This document shows positions 14,783 through 24,742 of a stretch of DNA of 24,742 nucleotides, piece after piece. The notes below the pieces were generated by a model, which was given only the letters and a program-made list of their open reading frames with translations, did not search any database and had not been told where the DNA came from. The translations under genes and the position numbers were made by a program. Positions within the stretch are counted from its first letter, which is position 1, and the number at the start of each line of letters is the position of its first letter. Location of the stretch: positions 1 through 24,742 of the forward strand of contig JADHZB010000343.1 in assembly GCA_015657535.1 (NCBI GenBank). The letters run 5' to 3'. Origin of the DNA: Nephromyces sp. MM_2019. Taxonomy: Eukaryota; Apicomplexa; Aconoidasida; Nephromycida.

Positions 14783-16666
14783 AAACAGGAGTAGCAGAGA
14801 TAACTAATAGGCCGCAGGGTTTTTACTTCTTTATAAAAGAGCATCACCTGGCCTATGGTTCATACGAAGATATATTTATAGTACAGGTTTTGTGTGCTGT
14901 GCCCACATGATTTTATCTTTCCACAAACTACAAACTACAATAGTCCAGAGTTAAAAAATATACGGAAACCTACGCAATCCTCGAGAACCCTCTACTAATT
15001 TAGAGCCTTACTGTTTCACTATGATGATATTAGCGAAGGTGATGCCTTTTTTTTGGGTTTGTTTTTTCACTTTATTATACTAGAAGGAGTGGAGGGGGTG
15101 TTAATCCACTTAAGAGTATCCCAATAGCAATTTTAACTAAAGAGCAAGCAGTCTAAATGTCTAGAAGTTTGAGAATTTATAAAAAAATAAAATTTTTAGG
15201 AGAATTTTTCGGCGACTATGAAAGTGGGCAAGTCTCCTTATCAGAGGCAATCAAGTTTTGCTTCTTACTTAAATATGGCTCTCATTGATAAAAACGAGGA
15301 AAACTCTCATAGAAACCTTATTTTTCTAAGCCGCTTAGCATAGCCTCTTGTTCTTTAACTTCCTCCAGAGCTACTGCTATATAAGCCTACGCATCAGATG
15401 TTAAAATGGTCCCTGGTGAAGGGTTTTTTGCGATTTTTTTTGTAGCGGTAGCATCATGCTTCATCTAAATTGTGTGTTGTTATAGTGAAAACAGCCATGA
15501 GCAAGCTCTCAAATAGGAAACATAGCGGCTACCCTTTCTTGGAATACAGAATCCATTGGTGTACTTCATTTGAATACAAATTACAATAAAGCATTTATAT
15601 GTGCAGTCTTTCCGGCATTTTTTTCCTTCTCGAATGCTATACTAGCAAACGAAAACCTGTAAGGAGAGGAATGAAGTTTTTTTTAATTTTAACTTACTCG
15701 AATTGCTCTTTTGCTAAAAACAGGCTTTTATAACTATTAAAATATAAAAAAAGCAACATAAAAATTAACTGGATGGGGGATTGGGTTCGTCAACTTTTTT
15801 CGCATATTCTTCTATACTTCAACATTGTAAAGAGGATATCTTTCCGCTGTAAACTCGATGAGGGATTAAAATTGTTTACTTCTTAGTTACGTATTCTTTA
15901 AGGAACCCCTTTGGCTCAAGGACTCAGTAATACAAAGTTGAGTAAGAAATATTATTAGCAGAAAAAGGAGCGCCACTGGCAGCTATTTAGAGGTAGTATC
16001 ATATAGCGTTGCTTCGTGAAATCAAAATTCCACCATTTTTTGCGGAATGTAAAGATATTCAATGTGGAGGAAGTAAGAAACCTAGTAGCTGGGATTTGTC
16101 TTGCCCATTTCTCCATAAAATACTAAGAGTTTGGATTATTAATTTAGTTAGTCCTTCTCATATACAGGCGTAGACAAGATGCCTGCAGTTGGAGGATTAG
16201 AGATGGCGTCCCTGATTGGATTTCAGACTGAAAAAATATGCTATACATCTTGAACTCTTCTTGCTATTTTTTTAGCATCACTTGTGCCCCGGATAAATTA
16301 GTGATTCCTTCTTGTGTGCTAGCGAGAAAAGAGTGGGTATTGCTACACACTTTGTCAATCTACTTTGCTGAAGAAAAAAACTGGCACTAAAGAGTACGAA
16401 AATCGTAGATTCTCTAGCAGTCGGAAACTTTCAATGCCGATATGTTTTGAGATGAAAAAGGATGTATTTTTTCCTTGTAATTGCAATCTGGTAGGATTTC
16501 TGAGAAAATCTTAAAAAAGCCATTAGTTTTGGGTAAACATGGAAAGCAGGTACAGGAAGTACAGCAAGTTCAGGATGTGGAGCAAACTTCAGACACACAA
16601 TAAACATTGAGGAATTTTTATCGCACAAAAACTCATCTGTGCACTCGTTAGTATAAAAATTGAGCA

Positions 16667-16773
16667 CTCATTCACGCATACACCCCTCTGTCCTCATTCA
16701 CACATGCACGCACCTGTGCCCTCATTCACACCCACACACCGGTGCACTCATTCACACACACCGTTCACATCTA
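16667..16773. repeat. Minisatellite, four CTCATTCAC-led units of about 27 bases
   Basis: CTCATTCAC begins units at 16667, 16693, 16721 and 16747, giving spacings of 26, 28 and 26. Between them lie variable CACRCACCKGTGCA-type words. It marks where CA/GT-rich DNA resumes to the right of the GAP50 region. Confidence 0.8.
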
Positions 16774-16960
16774 TGCGTCACACACGCAGTCAATAATGTT
16801 GCAAGGAGTGCTTACTACGCCATGAGACTATTGTCCCCTCTATTCTTGTGCTTTAGCGATTGAAAAGCTTGAAAAAGAAGCTTTTTATACGAGTGGCCCA
16901 AGGATTGCCTCAAGAGTAAGCTGCTAATACTAGGCCGATTTTACGAAGCATTTTTCCACA

Positions 16961-17315
16961 ATGAGTAGCAAGGAGGTTAATACGCGATTCACACCCGAGT
17001 TTACAGCCTACGTAGCTCGACTGCCTGGATTAGCGTCTGCTGCCATAATGTGTGTAGAAAAAAGTATGTGTGTGTGACACAACCTACCAGAGTGTGTATA
17101 TAGAGAAAATAACAGCGACGAGATACTAGTGTGAGTAACACCACACCAGTGTTTATCTACTAGTCCTTACTTTAGAGCATAAAAAGGCTAGCTTTCCTAA
17201 AGCTAGCCTCACAAGAAAGAGCGACAAATGGTTATTGATGGGAGAGTTGCCACCAAAAGAGAGCCTGAAAATATGCTCTCTTGCTTGGATGCATAACCAG
17301 ATGCAATCACACTAA
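16961..17315 (+). CDS. Possible two-exon small gene of 80 residues, unrecognised (or detached 5' exons of the MCMBP gene)
   Basis: Exon 16961-17063 opens with an ATG in the context TTCCACAATGA, encodes MSSKEVNTRFTPEFTAYVAR and then LPGLASAAIMCVEK, and ends at the strong donor GTATGT. A 112-base intron containing a GT run ends in TCCTTACTTTAG. Exon 17176-17315 continues in phase through KHKKASFPKASLTRKSDKW and GELPPKESLKICSLAWMHNQ to a TAA at 17313. The two joined exons stay open for 81 codons including the stop. There is no signal peptide or membrane segment, and the middle is basic. I recognise no family. It lies upstream of MCMBP on the same strand, so the first exon could belong to that gene, but its phase does not fit the next MCMBP exon that I call. 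Confidence 0.35.
17185..17209. repeat. Perfect inverted repeat, 11-base arms, 3-base loop
   Basis: AGGCTAGCTTT (17185-17195) and AAAGCTAGCCT (17199-17209) flank CCT. In the possible exon 17176-17315 this encodes the doubled KAS in KKASFPKASL, so the symmetry may come partly from that repeat. Confidence 0.9.
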
Positions 17316-18274
17316 ATAGGCTCTAGTAGAGATTAGATTTTTATTTTGTATACAAAAAGTATGAAGCAGAAAAAAGAAAAAGAGCTAATAACCTTCAACA
17401 AGATGATCCTTTCTGAAGCTTTTTAGTTAATAAAACGGCGAAAGATGCTTCAATGTGTACTGTGAGAATGATCGCATAACCCGATAAAAGAGGCTGATTA
17501 ATAGGTTTTCACTTGTAAAAGGAGGTTTCTCTGCTGCTCTAATGCCTGGTTATGTTGTAGAAAAGAGGTTCTATCGCTTAAAGATGAAGTAGGGGAGAGT
17601 GTAGAGTAGCAGTTAATGTCCGGTGTAGGTAGTAGATGAGCCTTTGAAATAGCTCAAATTCTACAAAAGGGGAAAATAAGAGGAAATATAAGAAGCTAAA
17701 AGAAGTGAATGCTAAAAACTAGGCGCTGACACACACTGACACGCATTTCCTTCCTAGTCAACCGAGAGTTCGTACATTTATGAGCACGCCTCTTTCACGT
17801 TTTTCTGAAGGGTAAACTAAAGCAATCAACAACGCAGAAGAAGCGAATAAAATAGGAGAATGCTGCTACGTTAAGGTAGAGGATGCCATTAAGGAAACAG
17901 ATTCCTACACTTTTGCTTTTAACTTCGTCCTTTGCTGCTGCCCTACTTACTCTTCTTGTGAAGATGTCTCTCATACTTCCCTATAATCTTCAGACCTTCA
18001 TTTGCTTCAGTGTGTTAGTTGCTTCTTTGAATGGCCACCATACTGTCGATTAATTGTGTATACTACCATGTTGGAGCACCCTGTATGTGTGTGTGTAAAT
18101 GGCTTTATTGCGTGTTCCACCATGTTGGAACACCCTTTGTATGCATTTTTTTATTCTTTTCCCTCTCTTTTCTTTTCTAGGAATGTGCGTGCTTCCCTAT
18201 GCTTATTTGCAGCCACTATCTCTTAATTTTTTTGCATTATTTCGATAAATCGTTTGCTTTAATGACCTGATTAG
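17316..18274. other. Stretch without a recognised gene upstream of MCMBP
   Basis: The 5' part of MCMBP is expected here or further upstream, but no exon matching its N-terminus could be identified. A 56-codon frame at 17883-18053 starts MPLRKQIPTLLLLTSSFAAA and is strongly hydrophobic; in T-rich DNA this may be chance. A doubled word CCATGTTGGARCACCCT lies at 18066 and 18120. Confidence 0.5.
18066..18143. repeat. Direct repeat, 54 bases apart, second copy forming a hairpin
   Basis: CCATGTTGGAGCACCCTGTATG (18066-18087) recurs as a near copy at 18120-18143. The second copy forms an inverted repeat, GTGTTCCA (18112-18119) against TGGAACAC (18126-18133), with a 6-base loop. Confidence 0.75.
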
Positions 18275-21200
18275 GGTGGAAAATCTCATGAAGATGATAA
18301 CAGCTTGCTCATATGCGTCTGCTCTGCCGAGATGTGTGTGTTAACAAGCACAAAAGTTTGTGCGGGCGACTCCCCCGCTAGAATTGGCAGATTATCACAG
18401 GTAAACTGCATCAGGGGTTTTTTAGTTGTGTGTGTTGCGATGTTTTTATGGTGATGCATGTATGATCATGTATGTTTGTGTGTATGGTGATATTTGTGAT
18501 GATGTGTACGTACGTGTATGGTGAAATTTGTGGTGATGTTTGTGTGTGTATAGTGATGCGTATAGCGACGTGTGTATGTGTGTGTGCGTATGCGTGTGGT
18601 AATTCTTATGTGTGGTGATACTTCATGTGTATACTTACCAATTGGTATTGGTATAGAGCTCATATTTAACAGCATCGTTAGATTATATACAGTTATTCTG
18701 ATGAAGAGGGTGGGGTGATACTGCTCGTTGTGTGTGTAAAGACACATTAGTTAATGATTGAGAATGTTTACAGTTGATATTTTACAGACTTTGTGTGCAT
18801 TCGCCTTCCTTCAAAGCAAAAAATTCACAGGGATGACATACTACACAAACTAGATTACAACAAACGCTCACATATTCACAAACAGGCATACACACGACAG
18901 ACCACACACCACACACAACACACCACACACCACACATAAGCAGCAAGATATACCGCCAATCTACGCTTTACACATCAAATCTTCCTTACTAAAAAACTCT
19001 TCAAATAGCTATAGCATTCTAAAAGGCATAAAGCGTTCTACGCATACTTTTTTATAGGCTTTTCTGCGTGTATTTGTGCATTTTCTCAGCCCCTACGTAT
19101 ATGCTGTGTGATATTTTTCTCCTGCATCTTCCCAAGCTTAATCTCTGTCTCTTGATTGAGAAATTTTCGCATTGCTCTATTTTTAGATTGAAGGTATTCC
19201 TAAGGGAGCTTTGGTCAAGTTTGACTGCATGGTACAGCAGGTGAGAAAACTGAGAGGTTTGTGCACGTGTTTACGTATGTGTGTGTGTATATGTGTGTGT
19301 GTGCCTGTGTGTGTTTTTACGTGAATGTGTTGATTGTATGCGTGTTTGCATATGTGTGTGCACTGACACTTTATCTGTGAAATGATGCCTATGAACTGAT
19401 ATTGTGTCTTTTTACTGCCATTGTGTATGTGTTCACTGATGCTGTCTGTGTACTGGTGCGTGTGAACTGATACGTGTGTACGTACACGTGACATTGCGTG
19501 CTTGTGCCAACATTGCGCGTGTTTGAACTGATATTGTATGTTCTAGCTAACATTGCGCGTGTGCGCACTGATTTGGTGTGTGCGTCCTTATAAGTATGAA
19601 TTGATGTGTGTATGTGAACTGATTTTGCATGCTCTTATTAAACTGCCTGTGTGTGTGTGTGTGTGTGTGTGCTTAAGCTTTCTTCTATGCTGTAACTAAG
19701 TGCTTTGTTTTCCTCATGTTTTCTTCATTTTTTTGCCAAATTTTGGGAAAGAATGGCCTCTTTTTTTGGTATGCGTGCAGCCGTTAGACTCGGAGCTCTG
19801 TGTCTTGTCCAATAGCTTTCACGGCGAACAAATCTTTTCACAGCGAAACTTTATTGAGTGGAAAGATGGCAGGTTGAAGCATTCTTCCTTCTTGGCTAAG
19901 ATTTATGAGGAATTTGCTTCTCTGTTTATTAGTTTATTGCAAACCTTTCAATGAGATTTGAAAAGGAGGGAAAATCCAGATTTTTCCTCCTTTTCTCGTG
20001 TTTTGCTTGGATTTGGAGGAAATTTGCGGCTTGCGTTTTCCCTATTCTCAACTTTTTCTTAACGAGCACACAGCTTCTCCCTCTTCTTTCAATTTTTGCT
20101 CAAGTTTCGCACATATTTTTCGAGTTTTTTCTTTATTTTGCTGCACCTTTTTTTTCTGTTTCCTATATTTCTTTCATTTCACGTCTTTTATTAACTTCTT
20201 CCTCATCTTCACTGCAAACTGTGGATTTAGTGACTTCCAACTTTTTTTTCGACATTTAGGGGATATGTTGAAGATGAAGAGAATCCTCTTTCAAATGACT
20301 TGGCCAAAGAATACGCAGATAATCGAGTTGGTGGGAATTTATCAATGAAGACAGTATATCCTTACTTCTGCACATCAATCCCATGTGCTTCTTATTGGGC
20401 AGAAACAGGTGAGATCTTCGTCATTTAGTAAGGATTTTAAGCTGTTTTAGCCTGTGTGTGTGCTGCTTCGAACCTCCAAATTTGCATATTTTTTGGAGTA
20501 AAAGCGACATTTTGAGTATTTGGGAGGGGTTTACGTACATACAGCTCCATTCGGTTAGGCATATGTGGTGGTTGAAAGGGGCATCATCGCTACTTTTTGG
20601 TATAAATGGGGGGGGGGGGGTTGTGGGTCCATTTGGTTTGATTCGGCACCATATTGGTGTATTTAGGGTTTAGGGTTTATATGCTCCAGGTTTTGAAGCT
20701 TTTTAGCCACGTTAGTTTAGAAGGGCTAACTTAGTAAATAACAAGAAGAGGTTGTTTTTTCTGCTGGGTGGATATTCTTGATTGTGAAAAATGAAATATA
20801 CTGGTGTATGTACACTCGCTTTTGTAGATTTTCTGATCATTCATTTGCTGCTTTGAGTTTTGCGCTTAGTGTGTTGGATTTTTTGCTTAACGCTGTTTTA
20901 GGAAGGTTTTACCTTTTTCTGTTTTTTTTCTCTTCATCTTCTTCCGCTGTTTTCATCATTTGCTCCTTCTTCCCTCTTCTTCCTCTTGTACTGCCTCCTC
21001 TTTCGCCGCACCTCCCTCATCTCCCTCTTCTTGCTACTTTTCGTTGTAATTGTTTATTTTTTAATGGAGAAAATGGAAGAAAACACATTTTCTGTTGAAT
21101 TTCTTAGAAAATTCAGCTTTTGACGAAATAGCAAAGCTTGATAAAGATGTGAAGATGGAAGTTTCCAAAGAATTTGAATATTATAGGAGTTTGTATGAGG

Positions 21201-24200
21201 AGCCAATGAAAATCTCTGCTTTGTTGAGAGAAAGTTGCAGGCGAAAAGGTTAATTACTTCCTCCTCTGTAGAAATCAGTTTTTGCTGTTTATACTTGACT
21301 AATTTCGAGAAATTTCGGTGTATGTACACCTAAAATTGTGTGTTTTGTGGCTATTACGCTAGACTGCTTCTATTATATTGTTTGTTTATGGAAGCACACA
21401 CACATATCAAATTTACTCGAGAAAATTCAGCTAGAATTCGGGAAACGACTTGATGTGTGTGTGTGTGTGCGGGTGCGCTCGTTTTTGTCTGGGTACGTGT
21501 GAGAATTTAGCAGCAAGAGTATGTGTTGTGCGTTAAATCAGAGGTATTTCAAAGTTTTTTCCCGCTGCATACCCTAATAGTACCTAAAAGAGGCTTTTCC
21601 TTGGTTTTCGGATGGCAGTGTATGTACAGTAATTTAAAGGTGCAAGCTGCTCGAGGCTGCTATGACTTCATCGTTAGCTGAGTTTTCGGGACTTTATAAT
21701 TGTTGATATAATGAGTATTTGCTTCAGGCACAATGAAGGGTCCCCTTACTTGCTGCGTAATTAAGGTTGGTTTGATATGTGTGTGTGTGTGTGTCTGTGT
21801 GGAGATGAATATTTTTTTATGGGGGTATTTGAGCATGTGTGTTTGTGTGTATATATAAGTATGTGTTGAATTTGCGGGTGTGTGTATGTGTGTATATGTG
21901 TGTATAGGTTTATGATGAGAATTGCCAGCTCAGCAACACAATTCTTGAAGAATATGAAGATTCTTCAAAGGTTGTCAGGATGAATGATGCCTTGGAGGTT
22001 ATAGGTGCAGTGATAGAGGGCTTGGCTTTCTGCTTTATCCTTCAGCATATCATAGTGTGTGTGTGTGTGTGTGTGTGAATATGTGATAATGACTGTGTTT
22101 ATGTGTGAAAATGACTGTATATGTGTTTGTGAGCGTGTACGCACCAATGGGTGTGACTTTGTGTGGATACGTGTGCGAGAATAGTTGTGTGTGTTTTGGT
22201 GTGTTTGTGTGTGTCTGCGTCTGAGTATGTGAGAATTACTATGCGTGCCTTTGTATGTGTGTGTGTGGAAATGACTGGTACTCTGCGTGTGGGTGATTAA
22301 CTCTCTGTGTGCGCACCTTCACCTGCTTATTCCAGTGTATTTTTAGATTCCTTAGCACTTCCAACCGCTTTGCCCTATAAACATCGGCATCGATATTTGA
22401 TGTGTGTGTTTTCTTTGGAAAAAGCAAACTTTCTGCTTATTCTTTGAGGAAACATCAAGAAAGAGTTAAAAATGTGGTTTTTATTTTGATGAAGATGCAG
22501 TGTAAGTACACTGCATCTTCATCTTCTTCAAAAAATTTCTTGAGTGTTGAAAATTTGTGGGTTGATTTACTGAGCAGCTCACTCTCATCCATTGTGAAAA
22601 CTGCATGATGAGGTGAAGCTAATATCTGGAACACACAAAGAGGAAGAGAGAGAGAAATTAAATACAGAGAAATAGAAAACGCACACAGAGACTACGAAAA
22701 AACACGCAGAGAAAACGAAAACACTCGCACACAGATAAATACACCAAGAAGTTCACACACACACACACACACAAACACACACGTGAAATCACAAAGAAAC
22801 ACAAAAGCACAACAAAAAGCACAACATTTCTATCACTACTCTCTCCCTCTTATAGGCATATTTCATCCCCCCTATTCATCCTCTACCACTGAGAAAAGCG
22901 ATGATTCGCTGCTCTGGACCGACATTCCGATGATGAGTGCTGATTTTCCCGCTGTTTCGGGCGATTCATCGTCTTTTCCCTCCTCATCTTCTCCACAAGA
23001 GGAGGAGGAGGATAAATTTGCCGGTTGGGAGTTTTTTCCTAGCATTCACGTTATTTCCTATAGGTTGGTAAGCTTAGAGAAGCTTTTTATGTGTGCGAGA
23101 TTACAAGGGGGGGTGTATGTACAGCGGATGAGCTTAAGTTGGGGTTGGGGGGTTATATGTGCACTGTATTTTACTGAGTTTCAAGGGTTTATTAGAGCAT
23201 TAAGTGGCCCTAAAATATACGTGTGTGTGTGTGTGTGTGTGTGTGCGCTCGCTTTCTATGGTCATATTGACGGCTTCAATGGAAAGCTTCTACTTATGCC
23301 TAAATGCTTCATCTTCAGATTATCTTCAATGATTAGGTTTTGCCAGTGCCTTTGTTGCTTAGTATTGATTATGTGATGCTTAAAGGCGGGCTGAGAGTAA
23401 TCAAATGATAGTTTGTTTGTGTGTGAAGCTCCAAAAATTAGAAGAAAAAGTGCTTCTCTGAACACAAGCAGCCCACACAAATACTCACTTAAGCACTCGA
23501 ACGAACGCATGCAAACACACACAATTGCATAAACAAACACAAACGTGGACACACACAATTTCACCCAGGCAACAAAAGAGGACATGAGGATACCTACAAC
23601 CACACAGATAATTTCATAAACACAAAAAAAAGTTGCGCACACACAGGTAGAAGCATACACATACATACCCGCACATACACAGGCAATTTCATGCACGCAC
23701 AAAAAAAGATATAAGCACACACGAAAAAAGCCAAGAATGCAGAAAAATGTGTAGAAACAGAATAAAATTCATTTATTCTGATTTTAACGCTAATAAATGT
23801 GGCGAATTTGATGTTTTTTCGCTTTTTTTCTACAGGAAGCTCTTCAATTGGAATCCTTTGATAGATCGTCTAAACTTTGTAAGAACTTTTTCTTTTTTCT
23901 GCATTTTGATGCGTTTTTTCGAGGAAAAAAACGAGCTAGAATTCATAAAAACGTGTGTTTCCTTTAAATTTGTGCATATTCATGTGATCTTTTCTTGAAG
24001 AAAACTTACGTTTTGCAACTTTCTCGGACTCGCTATATTTGGTGTGCGTGTGTGTGTGAAATTTTATTGTGCTTATTGCTATTCAGTTTAGTTTCTTTCT
24101 GCTTCCTCTTTTTCACAGTTTTATAGCTTAAATTTTATGCTTTTTGAGGTTTTTTCACCCCAAAAAATGATGCTTTTTGTGATCAGGCTTTCACTGTGAA

Positions 24201-24523
24201 ACACACAGAATCGCGCACACACAAGCACAATCACACACAAGCAATCATACATGACTACTATAATTAGATACATAATCGTTTGATAAACTCATCTGAATCT
24301 CTCTAGACTACGAGCAACCTTAGATGCTCAGCTTTATTTCTTTTGACTAGCTATTGAGAAGGTGTACGTACACTCAGTTATGTGTGTTTTTCTAAATCTT
24401 TCGCTGAAGTTTTCTTCAGAAAGTTGAAGATGATGACTTTGCTGTTGGTTTGATCTTGAACTCTGGGCCTCTTTCAAGTGTACCTGATATAAGGAAAAGC
24501 TTGGCCAAGTTTATTGCAAAGCG
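18275..24523 (+). CDS. MCMBP: MCM-complex-binding protein, 5' and middle part (3' end outside window)
   Basis: Well-supported exons are 19187-19240, 19781-19872, 20260-20408, 21108-21248, 21728-21765, 21908-22004, 22856-23063, 23836-23878 and 24420-24523, all in consistent phase. MCMBP (ETG1 in plants) is a nuclear factor that binds MCM2-7 subunits and supports replication licensing and MCM unloading. Matching landmarks in family order are GALVKFDCMVQQPLDSELC (family: LVRFRxMVQDMxDxEFY), KTVYPYFCTSIPCASYW (family: RQTFYCVPVPGESTW), KGPLTCCVIKVYDENCQLSN (family: PACLVKVYEDWD), RMNDALEVIGIF (family: KVNDILELYGIL), FFPSIHVISYRKLFNWNPLI (family: PRIHVILAQKLQHINPLL) and, last, DIRKSLAKFIAKR (family: RAELLGFLTHALLGD). 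Between the last two family blocks lies an acidic, Ser-rich linker (SSSSPQEEEEDKF). Exon 18275-18400, ending RIGRLSQ before GTAAAC, fits by phase but not clearly by homology, and the true start codon was not found. Several donors are GTTNNN rather than GTRAGN. Confidence 0.9.
19648..19671. repeat. (TG)12 microsatellite in an MCMBP intron
   Basis: A perfect TG run closes a long GT-rich stretch (about 19260-19670) in the intron between 19240 and 19781. The stretch also repeats words such as CTGATATTGTGT and AACATTGCGCGTGT. Confidence 0.95.
20608..20620. repeat. Run of 13 G
   Basis: An uninterrupted G13 tract on the sense strand of an MCMBP intron, 42 bases before a TTTAGGG pair. Such a tract is rare in DNA this AT-rich. 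Confidence 0.95.
20662..20678 (+). repeat. Interstitial telomere-type repeat, TTTAGGG x2 plus TTT
   Basis: TTTAGGGTTTAGGGTTT lies inside an MCMBP intron. TTTAGGG is the telomere repeat of many apicomplexans, including Toxoplasma. Two copies are too few to be a telomere and could be chance or a double-strand-break repair footprint. Confidence 0.8.
21317..21330. repeat. Recurrent intronic motif GGTGTATGTACACY (type copy)
   Basis: GGTGTA and TACACC arms are separated by TG. Close copies are at 848-860, 2484-2497, 20803-20816, 21617-21630 (AGTGTATGTACAGT), 23112-23125 (ending AGC) and 24361-24374 (CG centre). Looser forms are at 778, 939, 1605, 1682 and 2625. All are in introns of the RRP12 or MCMBP genes; none was seen between 4.8 and 16.6 kb. 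Confidence 0.7.
22055..22077. repeat. (GT)11 microsatellite in an MCMBP intron
   Basis: A perfect GT run begins about 50 bases after the exon ending at 22004 and opens a GT-rich stretch to about 22310. Confidence 0.95.
22488..22523. repeat. Perfect inverted repeat, 17-base arms, 2-base centre
   Basis: GATGAAGATGCAGTGTA (22488-22504) is the exact reverse complement of TACACTGCATCTTCATC (22507-22523), with AG between them. The centre GTGTAAGTACAC resembles the recurrent GGTGTATGTACACY motif. It lies in the 851-base MCMBP intron between 22004 and 22856. Confidence 0.95.
22754..22773. repeat. (CA)10 microsatellite in an MCMBP intron
   Basis: A perfect CA run lies within a purine/CA-rich stretch of about 22620-22815 that includes repeated GAGAGA and ACACAGAGA words, about 80 bases before the acceptor at 22855. 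Confidence 0.95.
23221..23245. repeat. (GT)12 microsatellite in an MCMBP intron
   Basis: A perfect GT run lies in the intron 23064-23835. The same intron later turns CA-rich (about 23460-23720), so it carries GT and CA blocks that could pair with each other in the transcript. Confidence 0.95.
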
Positions 24524-24742
24524 GTAGGCTGTGTGTGTGTGCGTGTGTGTGTGACTGTTTAACCTGCTTCGAATGAGAGAAAAGTGTGGGAAAAAATACT
24601 TGTCTTGGGAGTAAGCGAATAATTCTTTTGTTCTTTTGTTTTTGGATTTGTCTGTGTGTGAGAGTGTGTGTGTCGAAGGGTGCGTGTGTTTGAGAGTGTG
24701 TATGTGAAAGGGTGTGTATGAGAGTGTGTGTGTCGAAGGGTG

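Larger units (their letters stand above)
13942..16960. other. Stretch without a recognised gene after GAP50
   Basis: GAP50 transcription should end early in this stretch; no clear polyadenylation signal could be singled out. The best coding candidates are two minus-strand frames (listed separately). A plus-strand frame at 15200-15343 follows the acceptor AATTTTTAG, has an internal ATG at 15218 and reads GKSPYQRQSSFASYLNMAL before a TAG at 15341. A somewhat more GC-rich patch, about 14240-14530, is open on both strands (plus frame MYLSYHHSYYAKEQAPRGG from 14261). None of these matches a family I know. A minisatellite lies at 16667-16773. Long GT or CA tracts are absent until about 16,660. Confidence 0.55.

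Noticed and set aside
19951..20348. Two overlapping Phe/Ser-rich plus-strand frames
   Set aside because: Translations of the pyrimidine-rich intron before the exon at 20260; the exon itself uses another frame.
20778..21098. Hydrophobic 106-codon plus-strand frame
   Set aside because: It covers the long pyrimidine tract before the MCMBP acceptor at 21107, and T/C-rich DNA yields Phe/Leu/Ser runs in every frame.
23064..23376. Continuation of MCMBP exon 22856-23063 past its donor
   Set aside because: The match to the family resumes at 23836 with KLFNWNPL only if the exon stops at 23063; the read-through is GT-rich intron.
23262..23720. Minus-strand 152-codon frame
   Set aside because: Reads the CA-rich intron of MCMBP as Cys/Val-rich sequence; no domain, and it ends inside the GT/CA repeats.

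Overview
The window reads as nuclear DNA of an apicomplexan parasite, or a close alveolate relative. The decisive evidence is a complete five-exon gene for GAP50, the membrane anchor of the gliding-motility motor, which is known from apicomplexans and near relatives. Genes are split into short exons with GT..AG introns of roughly 100-850 bases, the DNA is AT-rich, and there is no bacterial-style operon, rRNA, tRNA or CRISPR array. The genus cannot be fixed from sequence alone. The protein differs clearly from Plasmodium GAP50, so a non-Plasmodium lineage (coccidian-like or a less studied group) is likely.

Layout, left to right. (1) 1-4707, plus strand: the 3' part of a gene for the ribosome-biogenesis and pre-ribosome export factor RRP12, six exons seen, with its 5' end outside the window. 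Its introns are packed with GT or CA tracts, including a CA tract of about 54 units. (2) 4708-10076: about 5.3 kb with no recognised gene. A possible convergent minus-strand gene tail sits at 4724-4929, other open patches are weak, and there are some local tandem repeats. (3) 10077-13941, plus strand: GAP50, complete, five exons in consistent phase, about 398 residues. (4) 13942-16960: no recognised gene. Minus-strand open frames at 13943-14182 and 14558-14782 and a short minisatellite are noted. (5) 16961-17315, plus strand: a possible two-exon gene of 80 residues with no recognised family. (6) 18275-24523 and beyond, plus strand: the 5' and middle part of a gene for the MCM-complex-binding protein MCMBP (ETG1 in plants). 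It has nine well-supported exons and one doubtful first exon, and its 3' end lies outside the window.

The three recognised genes share a strand but not a pathway: RRP12 works in ribosome maturation, GAP50 in the inner membrane complex and motility, MCMBP in DNA replication. They look like independent neighbours rather than a functional cluster. The most unusual features are non-coding. There is a sharp contrast between GT/CA-rich introns in the two outer genes and their absence around GAP50. A short motif, GGTGTATGTACACY, recurs in the introns of both outer genes, and a 17-base perfect inverted repeat is built on its core. GAP50 has also lost phosphatase metal-ligand positions that Plasmodium GAP50 keeps. 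I found no evidence for a mobile element, defence system or other new multi-gene system.
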